From the NCBI RefSeq assembly GCF_036016955.1, contig NZ_JAYWXI010000004.1:1-64000 (forward strand): 64,000 bases of DNA, read 5' to 3'. The notes beneath the pieces are model-generated. The model ran no database searches and was not told the DNA's origin. It saw nothing but the letters and a program-made list of their open reading frames with translations. Positions 43,501-50,656 of the stretch are shown piece after piece; position 1 is the stretch's first letter; each line of letters starts with the position of its first letter. This DNA comes from JAYWXI01 sp036016955 (lineage in GTDB: Bacteria; Bacteroidota; Bacteroidia; Flavobacteriales; Weeksellaceae). The translations under genes and the position numbers were made by a program.

Positions 43501-45359
43501 ACCTGGAACCGTTGGTCGATTTGAAAGTAGACCAAATCACCATGAACGGAAAAGCCATGGGCGACATCACCCTAAAGGCCAAGAACAGCCCTTCACCCAA
43601 TGTTTTCGACATCGAAGGTGTCGTGGCTTCCACCGGAATTCTAGGGCGAAACAACCTTCACGTGACCGGTACCGTCAATAACAACACCAGCACGCCGACT
43701 TTGGACATCAAAGCCGACATGAAGGATTTCGATCTCGCCTTCTCTCAGGAGTTCGTCAAAAGCGTCTTTGGAAACCTGAGAGGGAAAGCCAGCGGAATTC
43801 TCAGTATTTCCGGGCCCATTAACGACATCGATTACAGCGGGGATATCGATTTGAAAAATTTTGGTTTAAAACTCAATTTCATCGGCGTCGATTACACCTT
43901 TGAAGACACGACCATCGCTCTATCCAAAGGTCGGGCAATTCTCAACAACATCCGGGTGAAAGACGGAAGAGAAACCTCCAGCGGAAGTATTTCCGGGGTA
44001 ATCGACTTTGAAACGCTGGCCTCCATGGCTGTCAACCTCATCATGAGGGCTGACAATCTGATGGTTTTAAACACCCAGCAAAAAGATTTCGACCTATTTT
44101 GGGGCCGCGTCTACGGGCAGGGTAACCTTTATGTTTCGGGCCCCGTGTCGGGACTCACCATTGCCACGGACTTAAACGACCCCTTCAGAGCCCTCAACAA
44201 TAGTATGTTTACGTTTAATGCGGGCTCCACCTCCGGCGTCGACGAATTCAAAATGCTCCGCTTCCTAAGAGAAGACGAAGAGGGGAAAGTCACCGCCGAA
44301 AACCGAAAAAAAACAGGAGTCAATATGACCTTGGATTTTAACATCGCCGTAGACAAAGGCACCACCGTAAACGTCGCTCTTCCCGAAAATGTAGGAAGCA
44401 TCAGCGTACGGGGACAAGCCAACCCTCTTCGCTTCCGGATGTTCCCGAACGGAAACATCGCCATGAACGGCAGCTACCACGTGGACAACGGCACTTTTGT
44501 TTCCCAGGCCATTCTGGAAAGAACCTTCCAAATCCAAAGCGGAAGCCTAATGCGGTGGGACGGGGACGCCATGACGCCAGAACTCGGCATCAAGGCCAAC
44601 TATATGCGAGCCGTAACCAACGCCGGCCAATACTTAGGCACCACTCTGCCACCTGTGAACATTCTGCTTTCCGTGGACATCACCGGAACACTAAACGACC
44701 CCAAAATCGCATTGGGAATTGACGCCCCCGACCTCTCCAGCCAACTAAAAGAAACCCTAAACAATAAAATGATTAACGAAGACGAAAAAGTCATCCAATT
44801 CGGCTCCGTCCTCGTTCTCAACTCCTTTAATGTTCAAAATGCATCCAGCTTCGACACCAATCTTACCAATACCCTGGAAAACTCCGGCTACAATATGCTG
44901 TTTAAGCAATTGGGCTCCGTCCTTAATACCATCAGTAACGAATTTCAGGTCGATTTGAACTACCTAAAAGGAGATGTCGCCTCCAATACCGGAGATCGGG
45001 CCAACGCCAGCGTCAGCTTCTCCCTTTCCCCAAGAGTCACCGTAAAGACGGGACTTGGAGTGCCGATTTCAGGCGGAAGCCAAACCACCGACTACAACTA
45101 CCTTTCCGGAGAAGGCATCATCGAATACGATTGGAGTAAGAAAAACGACAAAACCCGCCTCCTAAGAGTCTACTCCAAACCAAGCAACATCGGACTGGTC
45201 GCTGGAAACGCAGGAAACACCGCCGCCAACCAAAGCTATGGCCTAGGGGTGGTTTACGGAAAAAGCTTCAACACCATCTTCCGAAGAAAAAAGAAAAAAA
45301 AGACCTCATCCCCTTCTTCTGCGGTAATCGACTCTGCAAAAGTCGATTCCGTACGGTAA
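40563..45359 (+). CDS. tamB: TamB-like translocation/assembly module protein (DUF490 C-terminus)
   Basis: This is a giant periplasm-spanning protein of the AsmA/TamB class, 1598 residues. TamB-like proteins form a hydrophobic groove between the membranes and are linked to outer-membrane protein insertion and lipid transfer. The first 65 residues are cytoplasmic and rich in Lys, Glu and Gln (KKGVENLQDTLKDAAG). One membrane anchor follows (about 70-93, ILLYFFWISLALIATAVLIV), then a very long repetitive beta region. The C-terminal TamB domain (about 1150-1580) has MFPNGNIAMNGSYHVDNG and a lysine-rich end. The ATG at 40563 is 4 bp from the tsaD start. The nearest partner in function would be a BamA/TamA-type barrel, not seen here. 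Confidence 0.88.
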   Translation: MANLENNNENQNNKSLPGQIGQSVKKGVENLQDTLKDAAGLAKDAVNHPVETAEEFVEQAAKDVTSLKWWAKILLYFFWISLALIATAVLIVNLNPTKQWAAKQALEILNQDFKAKMTTESIHVDYFGDVTIKGLKIKDERDLDFIKVKEFRANSDWFRLVSSALSPSSNSLSFNSLVLDNADIKIITYKGDSISNFIKYIGNFESDKPADPKRNPFQLNARVHLINSKVSIVNQNKSGDQGRWLQADRLNLVAPSVKINGSNVSAQVNNFSFHTKRWGKSHFVETFSGEIALTKEFLALKDLTFNTDHSLLQGNLKFLLNPKTKWQDFNNKVRWELTLKQGSQISGYDLSYFMTQWDNHTPLNISGTMRGPLNRFTLNNFVIGNRDVSIATSAMRMNHLLDGQFVIETNHLNTDFTYKDLKAMLPSFISKKMKNFADDFGRLRYNGALHLTPKQITIPKAQLITGVGKAEIKQFRLSDYSTPLPKYKGYVEVENLNAATITKMPQVGLISGNFQLDGQSFDLERMKIETRSEIKSIEILGKTIRNLRLNGLLNEKTYQGHIAVNDPQAVAEFNGFINFKTAHLIADVSADIRHLNLNYFASKPGNQTFSGKIDGQISLSNLNDLYLDTALNDIRFASEGRSYRLPQAHTKVYFANGNRIVEVLAPQALNGRIAGQYQLEDLSGMLSNALNKILIGPSPKKIYRNQNFNIELEVHQELVNYFLPEIKIPHGATVSGTYEGSTNQLALNLDTAKLIYLLRKTEQITEADRELAAKNPLYKIPKEGRQSLDSLTAENLTLKINTANAEEQIFARINRMHYQQNILKDIVLTGRNENNHTLHFSTSFLHGSPEDEKRKNLKSYALNFNQTTNAQGDYLFRFAPTEINFNNVAWKVDTDEALNHSITYRKKSGDFILHNLRFFSGESSLLISEARFKSGKDFHAEGQIQQFQIGKLLEMQQGGNSMALSGIANGAFNLTMKGNNLEPLVDLKVDQITMNGKAMGDITLKAKNSPSPNVFDIEGVVASTGILGRNNLHVTGTVNNNTSTPTLDIKADMKDFDLAFSQEFVKSVFGNLRGKASGILSISGPINDIDYSGDIDLKNFGLKLNFIGVDYTFEDTTIALSKGRAILNNIRVKDGRETSSGSISGVIDFETLASMAVNLIMRADNLMVLNTQQKDFDLFWGRVYGQGNLYVSGPVSGLTIATDLNDPFRALNNSMFTFNAGSTSGVDEFKMLRFLREDEEGKVTAENRKKTGVNMTLDFNIAVDKGTTVNVALPENVGSISVRGQANPLRFRMFPNGNIAMNGSYHVDNGTFVSQAILERTFQIQSGSLMRWDGDAMTPELGIKANYMRAVTNAGQYLGTTLPPVNILLSVDITGTLNDPKIALGIDAPDLSSQLKETLNNKMINEDEKVIQFGSVLVLNSFNVQNASSFDTNLTNTLENSGYNMLFKQLGSVLNTISNEFQVDLNYLKGDVASNTGDRANASVSFSLSPRVTVKTGLGVPISGGSQTTDYNYLSGEGIIEYDWSKKNDKTRLLRVYSKPSNIGLVAGNAGNTAANQSYGLGVVYGKSFNTIFRRKKKKKTSSPSSAVIDSAKVDSVR

Positions 45360-45493
45360 TTTCCGCCGCCGCCCTTTCCGAATTCCGTTAAATAATGTTA
45401 ATCCGCAATGAAGGTTTCGTAGTAATCTTTTTTTTTTATAATTTTGCGAAAAATTACAAAGATTTTTTATTAATTCTACATTTCAATAAAAAA

Positions 45494-45964
45494 ATGAACT
45501 ATCAACTTGATGAAATAGACAAAAAGATTTTGGATTTCTTAGTGGAAAACACCCGTATGCCCTTTACGGAAATCGCAAAACAAATGGATGTATCCGCCGG
45601 AACCATCCACGTCAGAGTAAAGAAAATGGAAGATGCCGGTATCATCTTAGGCTCTTCGTTAACCATTGATTACGGAAAACTGGACTACCATTTTACCGCT
45701 TTCATCGGAATCCTGCTTACCAAGTCCAACAGAACGCAGGAGGTGCTAAAAGAACTCGCAGCCATTCCGAACGTGGTCGAAGCCAGCGTTATCTCCGGGA
45801 AATACAATATTTTCTGTAAAGTGAGAGCAAGAAACACCGAAGACGCCAAACGAATCATCTATCAGATTGACGACATCCAAGACGTGATGCACACCGAAAG
45901 TATGATCAGTATGGAAGAATACCTAAGCGACAAAAACCGATTGATCAAAGCAATTTCGATCTAA
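45494..45964 (+). CDS. Lrp/AsnC family transcriptional regulator
   Basis: This 156-residue feast/famine regulator has an N-terminal helix-turn-helix (about 4-60, IDKKILDFLVENTRMPFTEI and SAGTIHVRVKKMEDAG). A C-terminal RAM/AsnC ligand-binding domain follows (about 65-150, with PNVVEASVISGKYNIFCKV). The ATG at 45494 gives the normal length. A -7 element, TAATTTTG (45439-45446), lies 47 bp upstream. No obvious target operon lies beside it. A 15-bp hairpin follows. Confidence 0.92.
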   Translation: MNYQLDEIDKKILDFLVENTRMPFTEIAKQMDVSAGTIHVRVKKMEDAGIILGSSLTIDYGKLDYHFTAFIGILLTKSNRTQEVLKELAAIPNVVEASVISGKYNIFCKVRARNTEDAKRIIYQIDDIQDVMHTESMISMEEYLSDKNRLIKAISI

Positions 45965-45993
45965 TATCAAACCTCTTTTTTAAAAATCTAAAG

Positions 45994-46032
45994 AATAAAC
46001 TTATGAATCTATTCATAAGTTTATTTATTTTT
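45994..46032 (+). terminator. Terminator after the Lrp gene
   Basis: A perfect 15-bp A/T-rich inverted repeat, AATAAACTTATGAAT (45994-46008) with ATTCATAAGTTTATT (46011-46025), is followed by TATTTTT. It ends only 6-12 bp before the next ATG, so it could also act on translation of that gene. Confidence 0.65.
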
Positions 46033-46037
46033 ACACA

Positions 46038-46418
46038 ATGGAAAACGCTTACTTCAAAGACGAAAGCCCAAAGAAAGGCTCGGGCTTTATTGCCGCCATT
46101 ATTGCCCTTATTTTATTTACCATCATGGGCATTGGCATCGACATCGACCAATACCTCCAAACCAAAGACCAAGACCTTACAATTCCGCTTTGGTATTTTT
46201 ACCTTATTTTCAGTGTGGATGCCGCTCTTATTCTTGCCGTGATTTTAATTTATGTCTACCGAAAAGCCGGGGTACTCTTATTCCCAATCGCCATGGCCTT
46301 GCACTTTTTCTTTCATCTTTATTATTTAGACACCTTCCTTTACTCCGATGTAACAGGACTATTCGTCTTTGTGGGAGGACTATTGGCCATTCTTCCCAAA
46401 TGGCAGTTTTTTAAATAG
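46038..46418 (+). CDS. Small integral membrane protein of unknown function
   Basis: I do not recognise a family. The 126-residue protein has a charged N-terminus (MENAYFKDESPKKGSG) and four likely membrane segments: FIAAIIALILFTIMGIG, FYLIFSVDAALILAVILIYVY, LLFPIAMALHFFFHLYY, and TGLFVFVGGLLAILP. The C-terminus is KWQFFK. It lies between the Lrp gene and gltX, close after a hairpin. Nothing in the sequence points to a substrate. Confidence 0.7.
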   Translation: MENAYFKDESPKKGSGFIAAIIALILFTIMGIGIDIDQYLQTKDQDLTIPLWYFYLIFSVDAALILAVILIYVYRKAGVLLFPIAMALHFFFHLYYLDTFLYSDVTGLFVFVGGLLAILPKWQFFK

Positions 46419-46717
46419 TCGGCTCCTTTCGGCTTAATTGTTTACGCAGCGTGTCTTATTTCCTAAGATTCGCTGTTTTTTTGAAGTCTTGATGTTTTTT
46501 AACCAAAAGGGAACAAAAATTCTCCCAATAATGACTTTTCACAGCATCCCCTCAGCTCAAAAAACAAAATATTACTTTTTAGCTCTCTCCGAAAATCGCT
46601 TTTAGATCTCATTTAAACCTTTGGGCTAAATTTTCGCCCCCGAAAGAAAGAGGCAACAAATTACTAAAATGTAAAACCAATAATGCTTAAATTTGCGGTT
46701 TAAAATTTCGACCCACG
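46419..46717 (+). promoter_or_regulatory. Intergenic region with the gltX promoter
   Basis: No gene is visible in these 299 bp. A perfect -7 element, TAAATTTG (46688-46695), lies 22 bp before the gltX ATG, but there is no TTG at 17-23 nt upstream. I see no tRNA-like fold or T-box-like structure. Confidence 0.4.
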
Positions 46718-48235
46718 ATGAGTAAAGTAAGAGTGCGTTTTGCACCAAGTCCTACAGGCCCGCTCCATTTAGGAGGCGTAAGAACGGCGTTATACGATTA
46801 CCTCTTTGCCAAAAACCAAGGCGGTGATTTCATACTCAGAATCGAAGACACCGATACCGCAAGATACGTAGAGGGCGCCGAAGACTATATCATGGAAGCC
46901 CTGCAATGGTGCGGCATTATCCCCGACGAAAGTCCGGTTCACGGAGGCCCGTACGGCCCTTACCGCCAATCCGAAAGAAGAGCCATCTACGAGCGATACA
47001 CCCGTCAAATTTTGGAAACGGATTATGCCTATATCGCTTTCGATACACCCGAAGAACTAGAAGCCATTCGCCAAGAATACGAAGCCAAAGGTGAGGTTTT
47101 CTCATACAATTCGCTAACCCGGCAAAGGCTAAAAAACAGCATCGCCCTGTCCGAAGACGAAGTAAAGGCTTTATTGGAAGTCCAAACGCCCTTTGTGGTG
47201 AGATTCAAAATGCCAATGGATCGCATTTTGAATTTGGAAGATCTCATTCGGGGCAATTTCTCCATCAACACCAATACACTGGATGATAAAGTCTTGGTAA
47301 AGAACGACGGAATGCCCACCTACCACTTCGCGAACATCATCGACGATCACGAAATGAAGATTTCCCACGTCATACGCGGTGAAGAATGGCTGCCTTCCAT
47401 GGGACTCCACGTCCTGCTTTACGAAGCCATGGGATGGCAAGCGCCTCAATTTGCCCACCTTTCTCTGATTTTAAAACCCGAAGGCAAAGGAAAGCTCAGC
47501 AAAAGAGACGGCGATAAATTCGGATTCCCTGTGTTCCCGCTTAACTTTACCGACCCTCAAACCGGGCAGGTTTCCCAAGGCTACAAAGAAGCCGGCTATT
47601 TGCCCCAAGCCTTTATCAACTTTTTGGCTCTATTGGGCTGGACCCCTTCGGGCGAACGCGAAATTTTGAGCCTTGAAGAAATGGTAAAAGATTTCGATTT
47701 AAACAAAGTTCACAAAGCCGGAGCAAGATTCAGCAAGGAAAAAGCCGAATGGTTTAATCATGAATACCTAAAAGCTCTTCCTGACCAAGAAATCCTAACG
47801 CTGCTCAAGCCCCATCTCCCCGCTTCCCAATCGGCCTTAACCGACGAAAAAATACTTCGGATCATCGGACTGATGAAAGAACGGGCCACATTCCCTGCCG
47901 ACATCTACCACCACGGAAAATTCTTCTTTGAAGCACCTTCCAACTATGATGAAAAAGCAGTAAAAAAAGCTTGGAACGAAACCACGGCCGGCATCATGTC
48001 CCAATTGGCAGAGAAATTATCCGCCAAAGAAGGCGATTTTTCTTCCGAGTCGCTGAAGGAAACCTTGCACCATTTTGCCGAAGAACACCATTTGGGCATG
48101 GGAAAAGTAATGATGCCCCTTCGTTTGGCACTTGTAGGAGAGCTCAAAGGCCCCGATGTACCAGACATTTTGGAACTGATCGGCCCAGCCGAAGCCATTA
48201 CCCGAATAAAAAATGCAGTCTCCCGCATCGGATAA
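46718..48235 (+). CDS. gltX: Glutamate--tRNA ligase
   Basis: This class I synthetase charges tRNA-Glu. It has 505 residues. The HIGH-type motif is in PSPTGPLHLGGVRTALYDYL, and the KMSKS-type loop is GKLSKRDGDKFG. The anticodon-binding helical domain lies at the C-terminus. The start is the ATG at 46718. accA follows after 54 bp in the same direction but has its own -7 element. Confidence 0.97.
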   Translation: MSKVRVRFAPSPTGPLHLGGVRTALYDYLFAKNQGGDFILRIEDTDTARYVEGAEDYIMEALQWCGIIPDESPVHGGPYGPYRQSERRAIYERYTRQILETDYAYIAFDTPEELEAIRQEYEAKGEVFSYNSLTRQRLKNSIALSEDEVKALLEVQTPFVVRFKMPMDRILNLEDLIRGNFSINTNTLDDKVLVKNDGMPTYHFANIIDDHEMKISHVIRGEEWLPSMGLHVLLYEAMGWQAPQFAHLSLILKPEGKGKLSKRDGDKFGFPVFPLNFTDPQTGQVSQGYKEAGYLPQAFINFLALLGWTPSGEREILSLEEMVKDFDLNKVHKAGARFSKEKAEWFNHEYLKALPDQEILTLLKPHLPASQSALTDEKILRIIGLMKERATFPADIYHHGKFFFEAPSNYDEKAVKKAWNETTAGIMSQLAEKLSAKEGDFSSESLKETLHHFAEEHHLGMGKVMMPLRLALVGELKGPDVPDILELIGPAEAITRIKNAVSRIG

Positions 48236-48250
48236 TCCGTCATTAATTAT

Positions 48251-48258
48251 TATATTTG
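48251..48258 (+). promoter_or_regulatory. -7 promoter element of accA
   Basis: TATATTTG lies 31 bp before the accA ATG. No TTG lies at the usual distance upstream, so only half of the promoter is seen. Confidence 0.4.
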
Positions 48259-48289
48259 GGTCTGTTATAACCGTTTTGAAAAACTATCA

Positions 48290-49246
48290 ATGGAATATTT
48301 AGAATTCGAACTTCCCATCAAGGATCTCATGGAGCAATACCAAACCTGTTCGCTCGTGGGAGAAGAAAGCGGCGTGGACATGAAACTCGCCTGCAGCCAG
48401 ATTGAGGATAAAATCATTAAAACCAAACAAGAAATATACGGGAATCTAACCCCTTGGCAAACCGTACAACTCTCTCGCCATCCGGATCGTCCCTATACGC
48501 TGGACTTCATCAACGGAATCACCGATAAAGATTCGTTCTTGGAACTTCACGGCGATCGAGCCTTCGGCGACGACCACGCCATGGTAGGAGGTTTGGCCAA
48601 AATTGACGGGCAATCCGTCATGATCATCGGTACCCAAAAAGGACGGACAACCAAAGAACGCCAACTCCGCCGCTTCGGAATGCCCAGCCCCGAAGGCTAC
48701 CGAAAAGCCCTCCGGTTAATGAAACTCGCAGAAAAGTTCCGAATTCCGGTTATCACGTTTGTGGACACGCCCGGAGCTTACCCCGGATTGGAGGCCGAAG
48801 AACGCGGACAAGGAGAAGCCATCGCACGCAACATCTACGAAATGACCCAGCTAAAAACACCGATTTTCACCTATATCATCGGGGAAGGAGCCAGCGGAGG
48901 CGCTTTGGGTATCGGCGTTGGAAACAAAGTTTACATGCTTCAATACACTTGGTATTCGGTTATCGCTCCCGAGAGCTGCTCGTCCATCCTTTGGCGAAAT
49001 TGGAACCACAAGGAAGATGCCGCCAATGCATTGAAATTAACCCCTAACGACATGCTGAAAAACAAACTCATCGACGGTATTGTGGAAGAGCCTTTGGGTG
49101 GCGCCCAATACGACCCTCAAGCCGCCTATTTAAACGTGAAGCAAAACATCCTTCACAACATCAGCGCGTTCAGCAAGTTTTCCGAAAAAGAACTCGTCGA
49201 TCAAAGACAAGAAAAATTCATCAATATGGGCGTTTTTAAAGGCTAA
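48290..49246 (+). CDS. accA: Acetyl-CoA carboxylase carboxyltransferase subunit alpha
   Basis: AccA with AccD transfers the carboxyl group from carboxybiotin to acetyl-CoA, making malonyl-CoA for fatty acid synthesis. The 318-residue crotonase-fold protein starts MEYLEFELPIKDLMEQYQ. It contains QLSRHPDRPYTLDFI, FLELHGDRAFGDD, TFVDTPGAYPGLEAEERGQ (biotin-binding side) and IIGEGASGGALGIGVGN. It ends close to a strong bidirectional terminator. The AccD gene is not in the window. Confidence 0.96.
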   Translation: MEYLEFELPIKDLMEQYQTCSLVGEESGVDMKLACSQIEDKIIKTKQEIYGNLTPWQTVQLSRHPDRPYTLDFINGITDKDSFLELHGDRAFGDDHAMVGGLAKIDGQSVMIIGTQKGRTTKERQLRRFGMPSPEGYRKALRLMKLAEKFRIPVITFVDTPGAYPGLEAEERGQGEAIARNIYEMTQLKTPIFTYIIGEGASGGALGIGVGNKVYMLQYTWYSVIAPESCSSILWRNWNHKEDAANALKLTPNDMLKNKLIDGIVEEPLGGAQYDPQAAYLNVKQNILHNISAFSKFSEKELVDQRQEKFINMGVFKG

Positions 49247-49267
49247 GCCGCTAAAACCGCTAAACAA

Positions 49268-49304
49268 GAAGCGCCGCCTCCGTAAAGGAGGCGGCGCTTC
49301 TTTT
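49268..49304. terminator. Strong terminator between accA and the DUF4374 gene
   Basis: A perfect 14-bp GC-rich stem, GAAGCGCCGCCTCC (49268-49281) with GGAGGCGGCGCTTC (49287-49300), and a GTAAA loop are followed by TTTT. It lies between convergent genes. Confidence 0.9.
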
Positions 49305-49317
49305 CATCCCATCCAAA

Positions 49318-50643
49318 TCAGAACACCCCGATATAATGATTCCCCGCTTTATTCACCAGTTTGGCACCTTGGGTAACCGCTCCGGTCTTTCGATTAAGAA
49401 TATACAAACGGCCATCCTTTCCCGTAGGTGTTACCGCCACATAAAGCTCATCCCCCACCACAACAAAACCTTGGTACTGCCCGAAAGAAAGTGATGCTTC
49501 GTAAGGAAGCCCCTCCACTCTTGAAGCCGTCCTCGCCTTAAGATCCACCCGAGCCAAAAAGCCCTGACCATTCGCCCCCGAATGAGTATAAGCCACATAA
49601 GCAATCCCATCGCCCACATAACGCCAAGCATCCACATAAGAGCCCGTCACCCCCAATGCCGCATCCAAACTGAAAACATAGCTGTTATCATAATCATTGT
49701 TTTGATTAATCCGAAGAATATGCGCCCCGTTCGTCCCCCGCTGCGTAGCCTGGTAAATTGTCCCGTCCGTTCCTAAGAAAGCATTAAAACTCCGATAACC
49801 ACTGGTATCTCCATTATCAACCGTCGAAGTAATCACCTTAGGATTTTCCAAAGACGGGTAATCGACCACCACCGATTTGCTCCCCAACCGAACAAAACCA
49901 CTTTCGTTTGCTCCCGTTGCAGGGTTGGTTTTTCTCATCCACGTTCCAATAATCAGCTTGTTGCCAGCCTTGTTCAGCACCGATGCATCCAAACGAAAAA
50001 TATGATGCCCTTGCTTTTCCTCCGCTTCACTCAACGGAATTTCATATTGTTTATAGCGTGTAATTTGGGGATCCACCAAATCCAACGCAAGCACCGTGGC
50101 CAAGCCTCTAGTATAAAGGTATTGATTGGACGCATCTTGCTTAACAACAGGCGTCGTTACGTTAACCGCAACCCCCGTACGGTCGTTATCGAAGAGCTTA
50201 TTCCACCGAGGAGAGGTCCCCGCATATTGGGAAATATTAACCGTAGCCCCGGTTTGGGTAAAGTTGTTTTTTCCACCAACCGCATACTTCATAAACGTCC
50301 CTCCATTATCGCCCGTATAAGCAATATTAAACAAGGTTTTTCCGTCTTCAGACGATTGCAACCGCGCCGTTCTGTTTGATAAAACCCTCACACCATCGTC
50401 ATAAACATTAATGGAAAAATCCGGATTTTTCGCTTCTTCCAACGAAACAGAGTACACCATCGTCCCTCCGTTTCCATCTCCGGGATTAGTTTGCATCAAT
50501 GCTCCCGCCACCGTAATCGTACGCGTCTCGGCCAATACCGGCTCAACCACAGGAGAATCATTCTCGCTACTGCAGCTCGTTAAACCAGGCACTAAAGATA
50601 CTGCTGCCGATAAAACCAGCAGTTTAAAAAAACGTCTTTTCAT
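49318..50643 (-). CDS. DUF4374 lipoprotein, likely partner of the TonB receptor
   Basis: This 441-residue exported lipoprotein has a signal peptide with lipobox Cys24 (PGLTSC) followed by SSE, which suits surface export in Bacteroidota. The rest looks like a beta-propeller-type domain (DUF4374), with repeated short strands such as DGKTLFNIAYTG, HILRINQNND and QGFVVVGDELYVAV. DUF4374 proteins are commonly encoded beside TonB receptors for iron compounds. Here the receptor lies 13 bp upstream on the same strand. Binding of a siderophore or heme at the cell surface is inference. Confidence 0.82.
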   Translation of the reverse strand: MKRRFFKLLVLSAAVSLVPGLTSCSSENDSPVVEPVLAETRTITVAGALMQTNPGDGNGGTMVYSVSLEEAKNPDFSINVYDDGVRVLSNRTARLQSSEDGKTLFNIAYTGDNGGTFMKYAVGGKNNFTQTGATVNISQYAGTSPRWNKLFDNDRTGVAVNVTTPVVKQDASNQYLYTRGLATVLALDLVDPQITRYKQYEIPLSEAEEKQGHHIFRLDASVLNKAGNKLIIGTWMRKTNPATGANESGFVRLGSKSVVVDYPSLENPKVITSTVDNGDTSGYRSFNAFLGTDGTIYQATQRGTNGAHILRINQNNDYDNSYVFSLDAALGVTGSYVDAWRYVGDGIAYVAYTHSGANGQGFLARVDLKARTASRVEGLPYEASLSFGQYQGFVVVGDELYVAVTPTGKDGRLYILNRKTGAVTQGAKLVNKAGNHYIGVF

Positions 50644-50656
50644 TTTTAAAAGGTTT

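Noticed and set aside
46419..46717. Possible riboswitch or T-box leader before gltX
   Set aside because: No stable long hairpins or T-box sequence are visible, only an A/T-rich spacer with a -7 element.
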